This document shows, in pieces, positions 34,205-42,679 of a DNA stretch of 64,000 bases. The notes beneath the pieces were generated by a model. It worked only from the letters and a program-made list of their open reading frames with translations, was not told the DNA's origin and ran no database searches. Within the stretch, counting starts at the first letter, position 1. Each line of letters begins with the position of its first letter. The stretch is from assembly GCF_016464385.1 (NCBI RefSeq), contig NZ_JADMLH010000013.1:62001-126000 (forward strand). The letters are read 5' to 3'. This DNA comes from Nucisporomicrobium flavum. GTDB taxonomy: Bacteria > Actinomycetota > Actinomycetes > Mycobacteriales > Micromonosporaceae. The translations under genes and the position numbers were made by a program.

Positions 34205-35173
34205 ATGGCGCGACCGATCTGGACGGGCTCGATCACGTTCGGCCTGGTGTCGGTGCCGGTGGGGCTGTACTCGGCCACCCACGAGCACGAGGTGTCGTTC
34301 CACCAGTTCGAGAAGGGTACGGCCGACCGTATCCGGCTGCGCCGGGTCAACGAGCGGACCGGCAAGGACGTGGAGTACGACGACATCGTCAAGGGCACCG
34401 ACGTCGGCGGCGGTGAGCTCGTCATGCTCGACCAGGAGGAGCTTGAATCGGTCGCGCCGGGCCGGTCCCGCAGCCTCGAGATCCACCAGTTCGTCGACCT
34501 GGACGAGATCGACCCGCTCTACTACCAGAAGACCTACTATCTCGCGCCGGGCAGCGACGAGACCATGAAGACGTACGCGTTGCTGCGCGATGCGATGGCC
34601 GACGCCAACCGGGCGGCCATCGGGACGCTCGTGATGCGGGGCAAGGAGTACCTGGCCGCGATCCGCCCCGACGACGACCTGCTCGTGCTGCAGACCATGT
34701 ACTTCGCCGACGAGGTCCGCGATCCGAAGAAGGAGCTGGACCGGGTCCCCGGGACGAGCAAGGCGAAGCCCGCCGAGCTGAGCATGGCCGCCCAGCTCAT
34801 CGACTCGATGTCCGGGCCGTGGAAGCCGTCGGAGTACCGCGACACCTACACCGACCGGGTCAACGAGCTCATCGAGGCCAAGAAGGCCGGCCGCGAGGTC
34901 ACGGCGGCCGAGGACGCGCCGGAGCCCACGAACGTCACGGACCTGCTCGAGGTGCTTCGCCGCAGCGTCGAGGCCGCGAAGAGCCGCCAGTCGTCCCCGG
35001 CGAGGAAGACGGCCAAGAAGACGGCGCCTGCCAAGAAGCCCGCCAAGAAGGCGGCGCCTGCCAACAAGGCGGCTGCCAAGAAGCCTGCCAAGAAGGCGGC
35101 TGCGAAGAAGACGACGGCCGCGGCGAAGAAGACGCCGGCCGCCAAGAAGACCGTCCGGAAGCGGGCTTCCTGA
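34205..35173 (+). CDS. ku: Ku DNA end-binding protein (NHEJ)
   Basis: A 322-residue prokaryotic Ku. Core residues 1-255 start with ARPIWTGSITFGLVSVPVGLY and form the homodimeric ring that loads on double-strand ends. The C terminus (about 265-322) is an extended Lys/Ala/Pro tail made of PAKK/AAKK repeats, as in some actinobacterial Ku proteins, where such tails add DNA affinity. It recruits LigD, whose gene follows 19 bp downstream. ATG 34205 has GGGGAGGGG upstream. Confidence 0.96.
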   Translation: MARPIWTGSITFGLVSVPVGLYSATHEHEVSFHQFEKGTADRIRLRRVNERTGKDVEYDDIVKGTDVGGGELVMLDQEELESVAPGRSRSLEIHQFVDLDEIDPLYYQKTYYLAPGSDETMKTYALLRDAMADANRAAIGTLVMRGKEYLAAIRPDDDLLVLQTMYFADEVRDPKKELDRVPGTSKAKPAELSMAAQLIDSMSGPWKPSEYRDTYTDRVNELIEAKKAGREVTAAEDAPEPTNVTDLLEVLRRSVEAAKSRQSSPARKTAKKTAPAKKPAKKAAPANKAAAKKPAKKAAAKKTTAAAKKTPAAKKTVRKRAS

Positions 35174-35192
35174 TACGGCGGGAGGGCCGCGG

Positions 35193-36791
35193 GTGCCGTC
35201 GGACCGGCTGAGCACGTACCGGCGCAAGCGGGACTTCGCCCGTACGCCGGAACCCGCCGGCCGTCCCCTGCCCGCGGCCGGCGCCGGCGTGCGGAGGTTC
35301 GTCGTGCAGCGGCACCGGGCGCGCCGGCTGCACTACGACTTCCGGCTGGAGATCGACGGTGTGCTGGTCAGCTGGGCCGTGCCGAAGGGGCCGACGCTGG
35401 ATCCCGGGGTCCGCCGGGCCGCGTTCCACGTCGAGGACCACCCGCTCGAGTACTTCGACTTCGAGGGCGTGATCCCGGCCGGCCAGTACGGCGGCGGCGA
35501 CGTCATCGTGTGGGACGCCGGCACCTGGGAGCCGCACGCGCACCGGGCCGGGCGGGCGGCGGACCCGGCACGCGACGTCGCCGGCGGTGAGCTGCACCTC
35601 GACATGTTCGGCGAGAAGCTGTGCGGCCGGTTCGTGCTGGTCCGTACCCGAACCGGGTCGTCCGGCCGGGAGGAATGGCTCCTGCTGCACAAACACGACG
35701 AGTACGCCGTGGACGGGTGGGACGCCGAGGATCACCCGCACTCGGTGCTCAGCGGCCGTACCAATGACGAGGTGAAAGCCGACCCGGACCGGTTGTGGCG
35801 CTCCGACCGTCCCGCCGCGCGGGCGTCCGTCGCGCTGAAGGCGCGTGACCTCACCGAGGAGGAGGTCGCGGAGCTGGACGAGCTGCCCGCGACCGGCTCG
35901 TGGACCGTCTTCGGCCGCAAGCTGCGGGTGACCAATCTGGACAAGGTCCTGTTCCCGGCCCGCCCCGGCGAGGAGCCGGTCACCAAACGCGACTTCCTCC
36001 GGTACGCGGCCCGCATAGCCCCGATTTCCCTGCCCTACCTGGGTGGCCGCGCCCTCAACCTGCACCGCTATCCGAACGGCGCGGGCACGAAGGGCTTCTG
36101 GCACAAGGAGTTGCCGAGCCACGCGCCGGAATGGTTGCCGCGGTGGGACAACCCGGGCGCGGCCCCGGGGGAGACGCGCACGTACCTGGTCGTGGACGAG
36201 CCGGCGGCGCTGGTGTGGGCGGCGAACTTCGGCGCCCTGGAGTGGCACCCGTGGACCTCGCTGACCGAGGCGCCGCAGCTGCCCACGTACGCCCTCGTCG
36301 ACCTGGACCCGGGCACCACCACCAGCTGGGAGGACCTGCTCACGCTGGCCCGGCTGCACCGTACGGCCTTCGAGCACCTCGGCATCCGCGCGCGCCCCAA
36401 GGTCACCGGCCGCCGCGGCATCCAGATCTGGGTGCCGATCGCGCCGGGGCCCACGTTCGACGACACCCGCGCCTGGGTCGAGCGGCTGTCCCGTACGGTC
36501 GGCGCGGTCATCCCCGAGCTGGTCAGCTGGAAATGGCAGAAGAGCGACCGGGGTGGCCTGGCCCGCCTGGACTACACGCAGAACGCGATCAACAAGACCC
36601 TCGTGGCGCCGTACAGCACCCGCCCGGCACCGGGAGCGCCGGTGTCCGCGCCGATCGACTGGGACGAGCTCGACGACCCGTCCCTGCGCCCGGACGGCTT
36701 CACGATCCGCGACCTGACCGACCGGCTCGCGCAGAAGGGCGACCTGTTCCGCGACGTCCTCGACCACACCCAGAAGCTCCCTACCCTGTAG
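35193..36791 (+). CDS. ligD: LigD with phosphoesterase and polymerase domains only
   Basis: A 532-residue LigD variant. The 3'-phosphoesterase domain comes first (about 30-190, with HRARRLHYDFRLE, SWAVPKGPT and HVEDHPLEYFDFEG). The archaeo-eukaryotic-primase-like polymerase domain follows (about 245-525: NLDKVLFP, the catalytic DxD in ALVDLDPGT, KVTGRRGIQIWVP). The ATP-dependent ligase domain is absent, and the order PE-POL differs from the mycobacterial POL-PE-LIG. It would trim and fill DNA ends bound by Ku; sealing needs a ligase encoded elsewhere. GTG 35193. It overlaps the convergent acetyltransferase gene by 11 bp. Confidence 0.93.
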   Translation: MPSDRLSTYRRKRDFARTPEPAGRPLPAAGAGVRRFVVQRHRARRLHYDFRLEIDGVLVSWAVPKGPTLDPGVRRAAFHVEDHPLEYFDFEGVIPAGQYGGGDVIVWDAGTWEPHAHRAGRAADPARDVAGGELHLDMFGEKLCGRFVLVRTRTGSSGREEWLLLHKHDEYAVDGWDAEDHPHSVLSGRTNDEVKADPDRLWRSDRPAARASVALKARDLTEEEVAELDELPATGSWTVFGRKLRVTNLDKVLFPARPGEEPVTKRDFLRYAARIAPISLPYLGGRALNLHRYPNGAGTKGFWHKELPSHAPEWLPRWDNPGAAPGETRTYLVVDEPAALVWAANFGALEWHPWTSLTEAPQLPTYALVDLDPGTTTSWEDLLTLARLHRTAFEHLGIRARPKVTGRRGIQIWVPIAPGPTFDDTRAWVERLSRTVGAVIPELVSWKWQKSDRGGLARLDYTQNAINKTLVAPYSTRPAPGAPVSAPIDWDELDDPSLRPDGFTIRDLTDRLAQKGDLFRDVLDHTQKLPTL

Positions 36792-37335
36792 CCGCCGCGG
36801 CCCGCTCCGGCGCGGTCACGGCCCATACCTGCGTGTCGTGGCGGACCCCGCCGTACGCGAACTCGCCGCGCAGCGTCCCCTCCAGGGTCATCCCGAGCCG
36901 TCGCGCCACGTTCGAGCTGGCCGTGTTGTCCGGGCGGCAGCGCCACTCCGCCCGGTACAGGCCACGCTCGCCGAGCGCCCAGTCGAGGAGCAGGCCGACC
37001 GCGCGGGTGATCAGGCCTCGTCCCGTCCCGGCCGGTTCCAGCCAGCAACCGACCTCGCACACCCCCGTACGGGTGCTGAACGACACGAGCATCACGCCGC
37101 CCACCAGCGTCCCGGCCAGCCAGATGCCGTAGATGCGGCCGGCGTCGCGCGCGGCGAGGTCGGCGTAGCGCTGCAGGGTCGCGGTGGCCGAGTCGAGGTC
37201 GGTGCTGCGGGCGGCCCAGGGGATCCACGGGTCCACGTACGTGCGGGCGCGGTCCATGTGCTCCAGGAATTCGCCGGCCTGCCAGGGCTCCAGCGGGCGC
37301 AGCTGGGCGCCGTCGCCGAGATCGATCGCGAACAT
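36781..37335 (-). CDS. GNAT acetyltransferase, RimJ/RimL-like
   Basis: A 184-residue GNAT protein. It has FEAID-like N-terminal strands, an acetyl-CoA site in the GCWLEPAGTGRGLITRAVGL region (a Gly-rich RGxGxA-type loop, here AGTGRG) and the C-terminal signature NTASSNVARRLGMTLEGTLR. This pattern is typical of RimJ/RimL-type N-terminal acetyltransferases of ribosomal proteins or other small substrates. ATG 37335 is the first start that fits the fold; the upstream extension is basic and unlike the family. Confidence 0.88.
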   Translation of the reverse strand: MFAIDLGDGAQLRPLEPWQAGEFLEHMDRARTYVDPWIPWAARSTDLDSATATLQRYADLAARDAGRIYGIWLAGTLVGGVMLVSFSTRTGVCEVGCWLEPAGTGRGLITRAVGLLLDWALGERGLYRAEWRCRPDNTASSNVARRLGMTLEGTLRGEFAYGGVRHDTQVWAVTAPERAAAATG

Positions 37336-37482
37336 CGACGCACCGTACCCCGGCGCCGGCGTGATGATCGGCCCCCGCGCCGCAACCGGCCGCGGCCGGG
37401 CCCGGGCGTGGTGTCCGGGGGAGCGGGGCCGCTGGTGGCCTATTGTGAATCGACGCATTCAAGTCGGCGATTGCGGGGCGCG

Positions 37483-38076
37483 ATGGGCGGCAACGAGCTG
37501 GTCGAGGACGTCTCCGTGCTCGTCGCCAAGGCCGCGGAGGGTGACCCGGCGGCGTGGCAGGAGATCGTCGGCCGGTTCAGCCCGCGGGTGTGGGCGGTCT
37601 GCCGCGCACACCGGCTCGGCGCGGCCGACTCGGCGGACGTCTTCCAGCAGACGTGGCTGCGGCTGCTGGAGAACCTCGGCTCGCTGCGCGATCCCACGAA
37701 GCTGGGCGCCTGGATCGGGACCACGTGCCGCAACGAGGCGCTGGCCACCATCCGCCGGTCGCGGCGGGCCACGCCGGTGGAGGACTCGGTCCTGGCCGAG
37801 CGGCCGGGGGACCCGTCGGACGATCCCGAGGTGCCGTTCCTGATCGCCGCCCGGGACGCCGAGCTGTGGCGGGCCTTCCGCCGGCTCGGGCGGCGCTGCC
37901 AGGAGGTGCTGCGGGTGCTCGTCGTCGAGGCCGAGGACGGCCGGCCGTCGTACGAGTCGTCCGCGGCCGCGCTGGGCATGCCGATCGGCAGTCTGGGACC
38001 GACGCGGGGCCGGTGCCTGACGCAGCTGCGCAGATTCCTGACAGAAGGTATCCACGGGTCCGGCGGCGAGTCGTAG
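37483..38076 (+). CDS. ECF sigma factor of the CHAT/subtilase cluster
   Basis: A 197-residue extracytoplasmic-function sigma factor. Region 2 is WQEIVGRFSPRVWAVCRAHRLGAADSADVFQQTWLRLLENL with the -10-recognition helix, an Arg-rich linker follows, and region 4 carries the helix-turn-helix (YESSAAALGMPIGSLGPTRGRCL). No classical zinc anti-sigma factor follows. Instead comes a small beta-rich protein. A TATTGT with an adjacent GAAT...ATTC inverted repeat lies about 30 bp before ATG 37483. It probably controls the following genes at 38126-42655. Confidence 0.9.
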   Translation: MGGNELVEDVSVLVAKAAEGDPAAWQEIVGRFSPRVWAVCRAHRLGAADSADVFQQTWLRLLENLGSLRDPTKLGAWIGTTCRNEALATIRRSRRATPVEDSVLAERPGDPSDDPEVPFLIAARDAELWRAFRRLGRRCQEVLRVLVVEAEDGRPSYESSAAALGMPIGSLGPTRGRCLTQLRRFLTEGIHGSGGES

Positions 38077-38125
38077 CAGTGATGTTTACATTACGCAACG
38101 CAATTTCGCCCCGGGAGGAGACCCC

Positions 38126-38635
38126 GTGACCGACCCCACCGACCCGGACGAGCGTCTCCTGTCCCGGCTCCGGGCCATGTTCGAGCAGGCCGACCCTCCG
38201 CCGCCCGAGCTCGTGGAGCTGGCCCGGCAGAGCTTCGTGCTGCGGGACCTGGACGCCGAGCTGGCCCACCTCGTCGAGGACTCCGAGCAGTCCGTGGACA
38301 CGGCGACCCGTGGGCCGGTGCCGGTCCGCAGCCCGGGCACCCTCCCGCAGCCCCGCCAGCTCACGTTCCAGGTGATCGGCCCGCACGGCGGTGACGAGAT
38401 CGTCATCGCCGTACAGGTCGAGCCGGTGGGCGCGCGGCGGCGGCTGACCGGGCACCTCGCGCCGCAGGGCCCCGCCCGCATCGAGGTACGCCAGCCCGCC
38501 GCCGCCCAGCCGCACCGCGTCGACGCCGACCACCGCGGGCTGTTCGTCATCGACGGTGTCCTGCCCGGCCCGATGAGCCTGACCTGTCACCGTGCCGGAG
38601 CGCCCGTGGTGGCCACCCAGTGGATCCTGGTCTAG
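38126..38635 (+). CDS. Small protein linked to the ECF sigma factor
   Basis: A 169-residue protein of unknown function. Residues 1-50 are helical and acidic (RLLSRLRAMFEQADPPPPELVELARQSFVLRDLDAELA). Residues 75-169 are mostly predicted beta strands (QLTFQVIGPHGGDEIVIAVQ, FVIDGVLPGPMSLTC), like a beta-sandwich. It follows the sigma gene by 49 bp with GGGAGGAG before GTG 38126. Position suggests an anti-sigma or adaptor role, which is inference. It has no TM and no zinc motif. It is convergent with the subtilase, 3 bp away. Confidence 0.75.
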   Translation: MTDPTDPDERLLSRLRAMFEQADPPPPELVELARQSFVLRDLDAELAHLVEDSEQSVDTATRGPVPVRSPGTLPQPRQLTFQVIGPHGGDEIVIAVQVEPVGARRRLTGHLAPQGPARIEVRQPAAAQPHRVDADHRGLFVIDGVLPGPMSLTCHRAGAPVVATQWILV

Positions 38636-38638
38636 CTC

Positions 38639-39973
38639 TCAGCTCGTCGGCGTGCCGGGCAGCAGGTGCACCACCGCGCCGAACCCGTTCACCGTCGGCC
38701 GGCCGGCGATCAGCTGGTCGAACGCGGCTTGCGGGGTCAACGTCGCGTCCTCGCCGCACAGGGCGGCCACCGCGGCGCTGATCTGCGGTGCGGTGAACGA
38801 CGTGCCGCTCCAGGTCGCCCACGCGTCCGGGGCGAAGTGGACGTCGGTGCCGATCCGGGGTTCCGGCGGCAGCAGGCCCTCCACGAAGGTGGACACGATC
38901 CCCACGCCCACCGTCGAGCAGTGCACCCAGCTGCCACGGTTCGAGAACGACGCCGGGGTGAGGTCGCTGGTGAGCGCGCCCACCGCCTTCACCCCCGGGA
39001 ACGCCGCCGGGTACAGCGGCAGGTCACGGCCGTCGTTGCCGGCGCTCGCGACGATCAGGGCGTCCGGGTACGTGGCGGAGATGTAGGCGACCGCCTCCTG
39101 CATGGCCAGCGGCGGGACCCCGTCCACGGCCGGCGCGCCGAACGACGCGTTGATCACCAGGCGCTTGCCGGCGGCGTCGTCGGCGGCGCGGATGAGCATG
39201 TCCGCGGCCGACTCGTCGGTGCCCAGCCCGTCGGCGGCGGTGAACCGGTAGACCACGACCTCGCAGTCCGGCGCGATCTGCCGGACGATGCCGGCCCCGA
39301 ACGTGCCGTGCCCGGAGAACCAGTCGTTGCGGTCCAGCGGCTCGATCACGTTGAGCGGGTCGGTGCCCTTGGCGACCACGCCGGTGTCCCAGGCGTCCGT
39401 ACGGGGCTGGGGCGCCATTCCGGTGTCGACGATCGCCACGCGTACGGGCTGGTTGGCGCCGTTGGTGGCGAACGGCCGCGGTGCCACGGTCAGCCCGGGG
39501 TACGAGCTGCCCTTGATGACGTAGCCGAGCGGCACGATCGAGTTCACGTTCGCCGGCACCCCGGCCTGGCGCAGGCGCCTGGCGTCCGCGCGCAGCGCCT
39601 CCGCCGAGCGGCCCTGCGCGTACCGCAGCACCCGGGTGCGCCGGCGGTCGCTGCGGCCCGGACGGTCGGCCGGCTCGTAACCGGCCAGCAGGCCGCCGAG
39701 CTGCGCCAGCCGCTGCGGGTCCGCGTCGACCACCAGCTGGTTCTCGGCGGCGAGCACGATCCGCGGGCTGCCGTTGGGTGTGAACCGGACGAAGGGCAGG
39801 CCCCGCCCCCGGCCCGCGAACACCTGGCGGGCCCGGATGCTCTCCAAGGTGGATTCCTGGGCGGCGCCGTCCGTCTCGAGGACGGTCACCTGACCACGGA
39901 CGTCCTGCCTGTCGTGCTCCAGCTGAGCGGGGGTACGGGTGTCGGGCAGCGGCCACTGTGCTGCGATGGTCAT
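38639..39973 (-). CDS. Cytoplasmic S8 subtilisin-like protease
   Basis: A 444-residue subtilase without a signal peptide. The N-terminal ~175 residues are a non-catalytic region (FVRFTPNGSPRIVLAAENQLVV). The catalytic triad is complete: Asp183 in VAIVDTGMA, His222 in GHGTFGAG and Ser392 in SGTSFTAP, with oxyanion Asn313 in SAGNDG. ATG 39973 follows AGGGGAG. It is divergent from the CHAT protease gene over a 66-bp promoter region. The absence of export signals together with the CHAT neighbour implies an intracellular protease, perhaps activated by, or activating, that caspase-like partner. Confidence 0.92.
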   Translation of the reverse strand: MTIAAQWPLPDTRTPAQLEHDRQDVRGQVTVLETDGAAQESTLESIRARQVFAGRGRGLPFVRFTPNGSPRIVLAAENQLVVDADPQRLAQLGGLLAGYEPADRPGRSDRRRTRVLRYAQGRSAEALRADARRLRQAGVPANVNSIVPLGYVIKGSSYPGLTVAPRPFATNGANQPVRVAIVDTGMAPQPRTDAWDTGVVAKGTDPLNVIEPLDRNDWFSGHGTFGAGIVRQIAPDCEVVVYRFTAADGLGTDESAADMLIRAADDAAGKRLVINASFGAPAVDGVPPLAMQEAVAYISATYPDALIVASAGNDGRDLPLYPAAFPGVKAVGALTSDLTPASFSNRGSWVHCSTVGVGIVSTFVEGLLPPEPRIGTDVHFAPDAWATWSGTSFTAPQISAAVAALCGEDATLTPQAAFDQLIAGRPTVNGFGAVVHLLPGTPTS

Positions 39974-40039
39974 GGATCTCTCTCCCCTTCCGTCGGTACG
40001 CTGACGTCGACGTGCTCGCGTCTTCCCGGGCGGTGTGAC

Positions 40040-42655
40040 ATGGACACAGAGCTGGACCTTCGCGAGCAAGCCGACGCCGCGTACAGAAGAGTCGTGCTCG
40101 ATCCGGCCAGATACGCCGCCGAGGCGGAAGTCACCGTGGCGAGGGCACGCTCGGCCGGCGACGTGGAGGCGCTGGTCGTCGCCCTGAAGGCGGTGGCGTG
40201 GGCCCGGCACGTAGCGCTCGACAACGAGGGCGCGCGCGAGCTGCTCGACCAGGGCGTACGGCTCGCCCGCCGGCACGGGCTCCCGCGCCGGCTCGGCGAG
40301 CTGCTGCTGACCCGCGCCGTCGCGCTGCACGAGCTGGGACGGTACGACGCCGCCGCCCGTGACCTGCGGCTGGCCGAGCCGCTGATCGAGCCGGGGGAGC
40401 GCCCCGAGGTGCGGTTCCAGCTGGCCGTGCTCGATCACAACCGGGGCCGCCTGGGCGCCGCCGCGGGCGCGTACCGGGAGCTGCTCGACGACCCGGACTG
40501 CCCGCCGTTCGTCTGGGTCAAGGCCGCCAACAACCTCGCCAACGTGCAGACGCTGCTCGGCCGGCCGCAGGAGGCCCTGGGCCACCTCGAGCGGGCGGCC
40601 GAGCTCGCGGCGGGCCTCGGGCCGCGGCTGCCCGCGGTGATCGCCGACAGCCTGGCCTGGTCGAGCTACCACGCCGGACGGCTGGCCGAGAGCGTACGCC
40701 GCTTCGAGGAGGCCGGCCGCCTGCACGCCGCCGCCGGCCTGCCCCTGGGCGAGCACCACCTCGAGTACGCCGACGTCCTGCGCGACCTGCGCCTGCTCGA
40801 CGAGGCCATGGCGGCGGCCCGGTCCGCGGCCGCCGACTTCGTCCGCCACGACGCCCGGCTGATGGCCGCCGAGGCGCGCCTGCGCTGCGCCCGCCTCGCC
40901 TTGGAGCTCGGGGATCCCGCGACGGCCCTGGCCGAGGCGACCTCTGCCGGGCGCGACTTCCGCCGGCAGCGGCGGCCGGCCTGGGCCGCGCGGGCCACCG
41001 TGGCCGCAGCCGAGGCGCTTTCCCACCGCGACGGGCCCACGCCGGAGGTGCTGCGCAGCCTGCGGACCGCGGCGGCGACCCTGGAACGGCTGGGGTTGCG
41101 CGCGGAGGCCGCGTACGCCCGCCTGGCCGCCGGCCGCACCGCCCTGGCCCTGGGCCGTCGCGCCGTCGCCGGGCGGGAGCTGACCGCCGTGGGCGCGCTC
41201 GCGGACGGCCACTCGCTGCTGGTCCGGCTCCGCGGGCATCTCGCGCGGGCGCTGCTCGCCGAGGCCCAGGTGAGCGGCCCCGGCGACACCGCGCCGGTGC
41301 TGCGCGAATGCGTACGCGGCCTGCGCGACCTGGCCCGCCACCGGGCCGCCCTGCCCTCGCTGGAGCTGCGCGTGCTCGCCTCCGGGCACGGCGCCGAGCT
41401 GGGCGAGATCGGCCTGCGCACGCTCGTACCGGCCGGCTCGGCGACCAGCATCCTGGAATGGCTCGAACGCACCCGGGCCGCGGCCCTGCTGCGCGTGCAC
41501 CCGGCGGCGACCGGCATCGACGAGGACGTCATCGCGCTGCGCGGCGTCGAGCAGGAGCTGCGGGCGGCCCGGCTGGAACGCGGCGAGGAACCGCCGCAGC
41601 TGCTCGCCCGGCAGAGCGCGCTGGAGGCTCGCATCCGGCGCCGGTCGTGGACCGCCGAGGACACCGGCGGCGAGGCGGCGTCCCCGGTCCGCGCTGCCGG
41701 CCTGCGACGCGCCCTGGACGGCGCCTGGCTCGCCGAGTACGCGGTGATCGGCGAGCGCACCCTCGCCGTCGTGGTGGAGCCGCGCCGCACCCGCATCGTC
41801 GACCTGGGGCCGATCGGCCCGATCCGGCACGAGTCCGAGGCCGCCGCGTTCGGCCTGCGCCGGTTGCTGCAGGGCACCCGGTTCAGCGCCGTCGCCCGGG
41901 CCGCCGCCCAGGAGGCGCTGGACGGGCTCGCGCGGCTGCTGGTCGTACCACTCGGGGTCCCGCCCGACGTGCCGCTGGTCGTGGTGCCGTCGGCGCAGCT
42001 GCTGGACGTACCGTGGTCGCCGCTGCACCCCGCGCCGGTCTCGGTGACCCCGTCCGGTGGGCTGTGGGCCCGCGCGCACCGCGGCGGGGCAGCACCGGGC
42101 TCGCGGGTCGCCGTCGTGGCCGGCCCCGACCTGGAGGGCGCGATCGAGGAGGCCGGCACGGTGGCCGCCGAGCACGCCGGGGCGCGGACGCTGCTGCCGC
42201 CGGCCAGCACCGTGGACGCCACGCTGAGCCTGGTGCGCGACGCCGACCTCGCCCACTTCGCGTGCCACGGGCTTTTCCGCTCGGACAGCCCGCTCTTCTC
42301 GGCCCTCGAGCTCAGCGACGGCCGGCTGACCCTCTACGAGCTGCTCGCGCGGGGGATCGCGCCCCGGCGGGTGGTGCTGGCGTCGTGCAACTCCGGGGTG
42401 CAGCGCGCGTACGGCGGCAACGAGGTGCTCGGCTTCGTCGGCGCCATGATGTCCAACGGCAGCGCGGGCCTCGCCGCGGCGGGACTGCCCATCCCGGACG
42501 GCGCGTGCCAGCCGTCGATGACCGTGCTGCACCGCAGCCTCGCCCGCGGCGACTCGCTGGCGACGGCGGTGTGGCACGCGCGGGAGGCGCTCGCGGCGGG
42601 CGGCCCGGAGGAGTACGTGGCCTGGTGCGGGCTGACCGCGTACGGTCCGGGCTGA
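40040..42655 (+). CDS. TPR-CHAT caspase-like protease
   Basis: An 871-residue protein. Residues about 1-480 are TPR-like helical repeats (LLLTRAVALHELGRYDAAARDL, ANNLANVQTLLGRPQEALGHLERAAELAAGLG and similar). The C-terminal CHAT domain (about 590-871) has the clan-CD dyad His743 (FACHG) and Cys783 (ASCNSG). CHAT proteases act as effectors in defence or programmed-death systems, sensing through their repeats. ATG 40040 begins the helical repeats, and the sequence upstream is the divergent promoter. The protein is cytoplasmic. With the sigma factor, small protein and subtilase it forms a four-gene module. Confidence 0.93.
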   Translation: MDTELDLREQADAAYRRVVLDPARYAAEAEVTVARARSAGDVEALVVALKAVAWARHVALDNEGARELLDQGVRLARRHGLPRRLGELLLTRAVALHELGRYDAAARDLRLAEPLIEPGERPEVRFQLAVLDHNRGRLGAAAGAYRELLDDPDCPPFVWVKAANNLANVQTLLGRPQEALGHLERAAELAAGLGPRLPAVIADSLAWSSYHAGRLAESVRRFEEAGRLHAAAGLPLGEHHLEYADVLRDLRLLDEAMAAARSAAADFVRHDARLMAAEARLRCARLALELGDPATALAEATSAGRDFRRQRRPAWAARATVAAAEALSHRDGPTPEVLRSLRTAAATLERLGLRAEAAYARLAAGRTALALGRRAVAGRELTAVGALADGHSLLVRLRGHLARALLAEAQVSGPGDTAPVLRECVRGLRDLARHRAALPSLELRVLASGHGAELGEIGLRTLVPAGSATSILEWLERTRAAALLRVHPAATGIDEDVIALRGVEQELRAARLERGEEPPQLLARQSALEARIRRRSWTAEDTGGEAASPVRAAGLRRALDGAWLAEYAVIGERTLAVVVEPRRTRIVDLGPIGPIRHESEAAAFGLRRLLQGTRFSAVARAAAQEALDGLARLLVVPLGVPPDVPLVVVPSAQLLDVPWSPLHPAPVSVTPSGGLWARAHRGGAAPGSRVAVVAGPDLEGAIEEAGTVAAEHAGARTLLPPASTVDATLSLVRDADLAHFACHGLFRSDSPLFSALELSDGRLTLYELLARGIAPRRVVLASCNSGVQRAYGGNEVLGFVGAMMSNGSAGLAAAGLPIPDGACQPSMTVLHRSLARGDSLATAVWHAREALAAGGPEEYVAWCGLTAYGPG

Positions 42656-42679
42656 GCCGCATCGTCAGCCGCCGCCTCC

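Noticed and set aside
38639..42577. A 1312-codon minus-strand open frame spanning the subtilase and the whole CHAT gene
   Set aside because: Only the part up to 39973 encodes the subtilase. The rest is the antisense of the CHAT gene, an artefact of high GC; it has no domain content.
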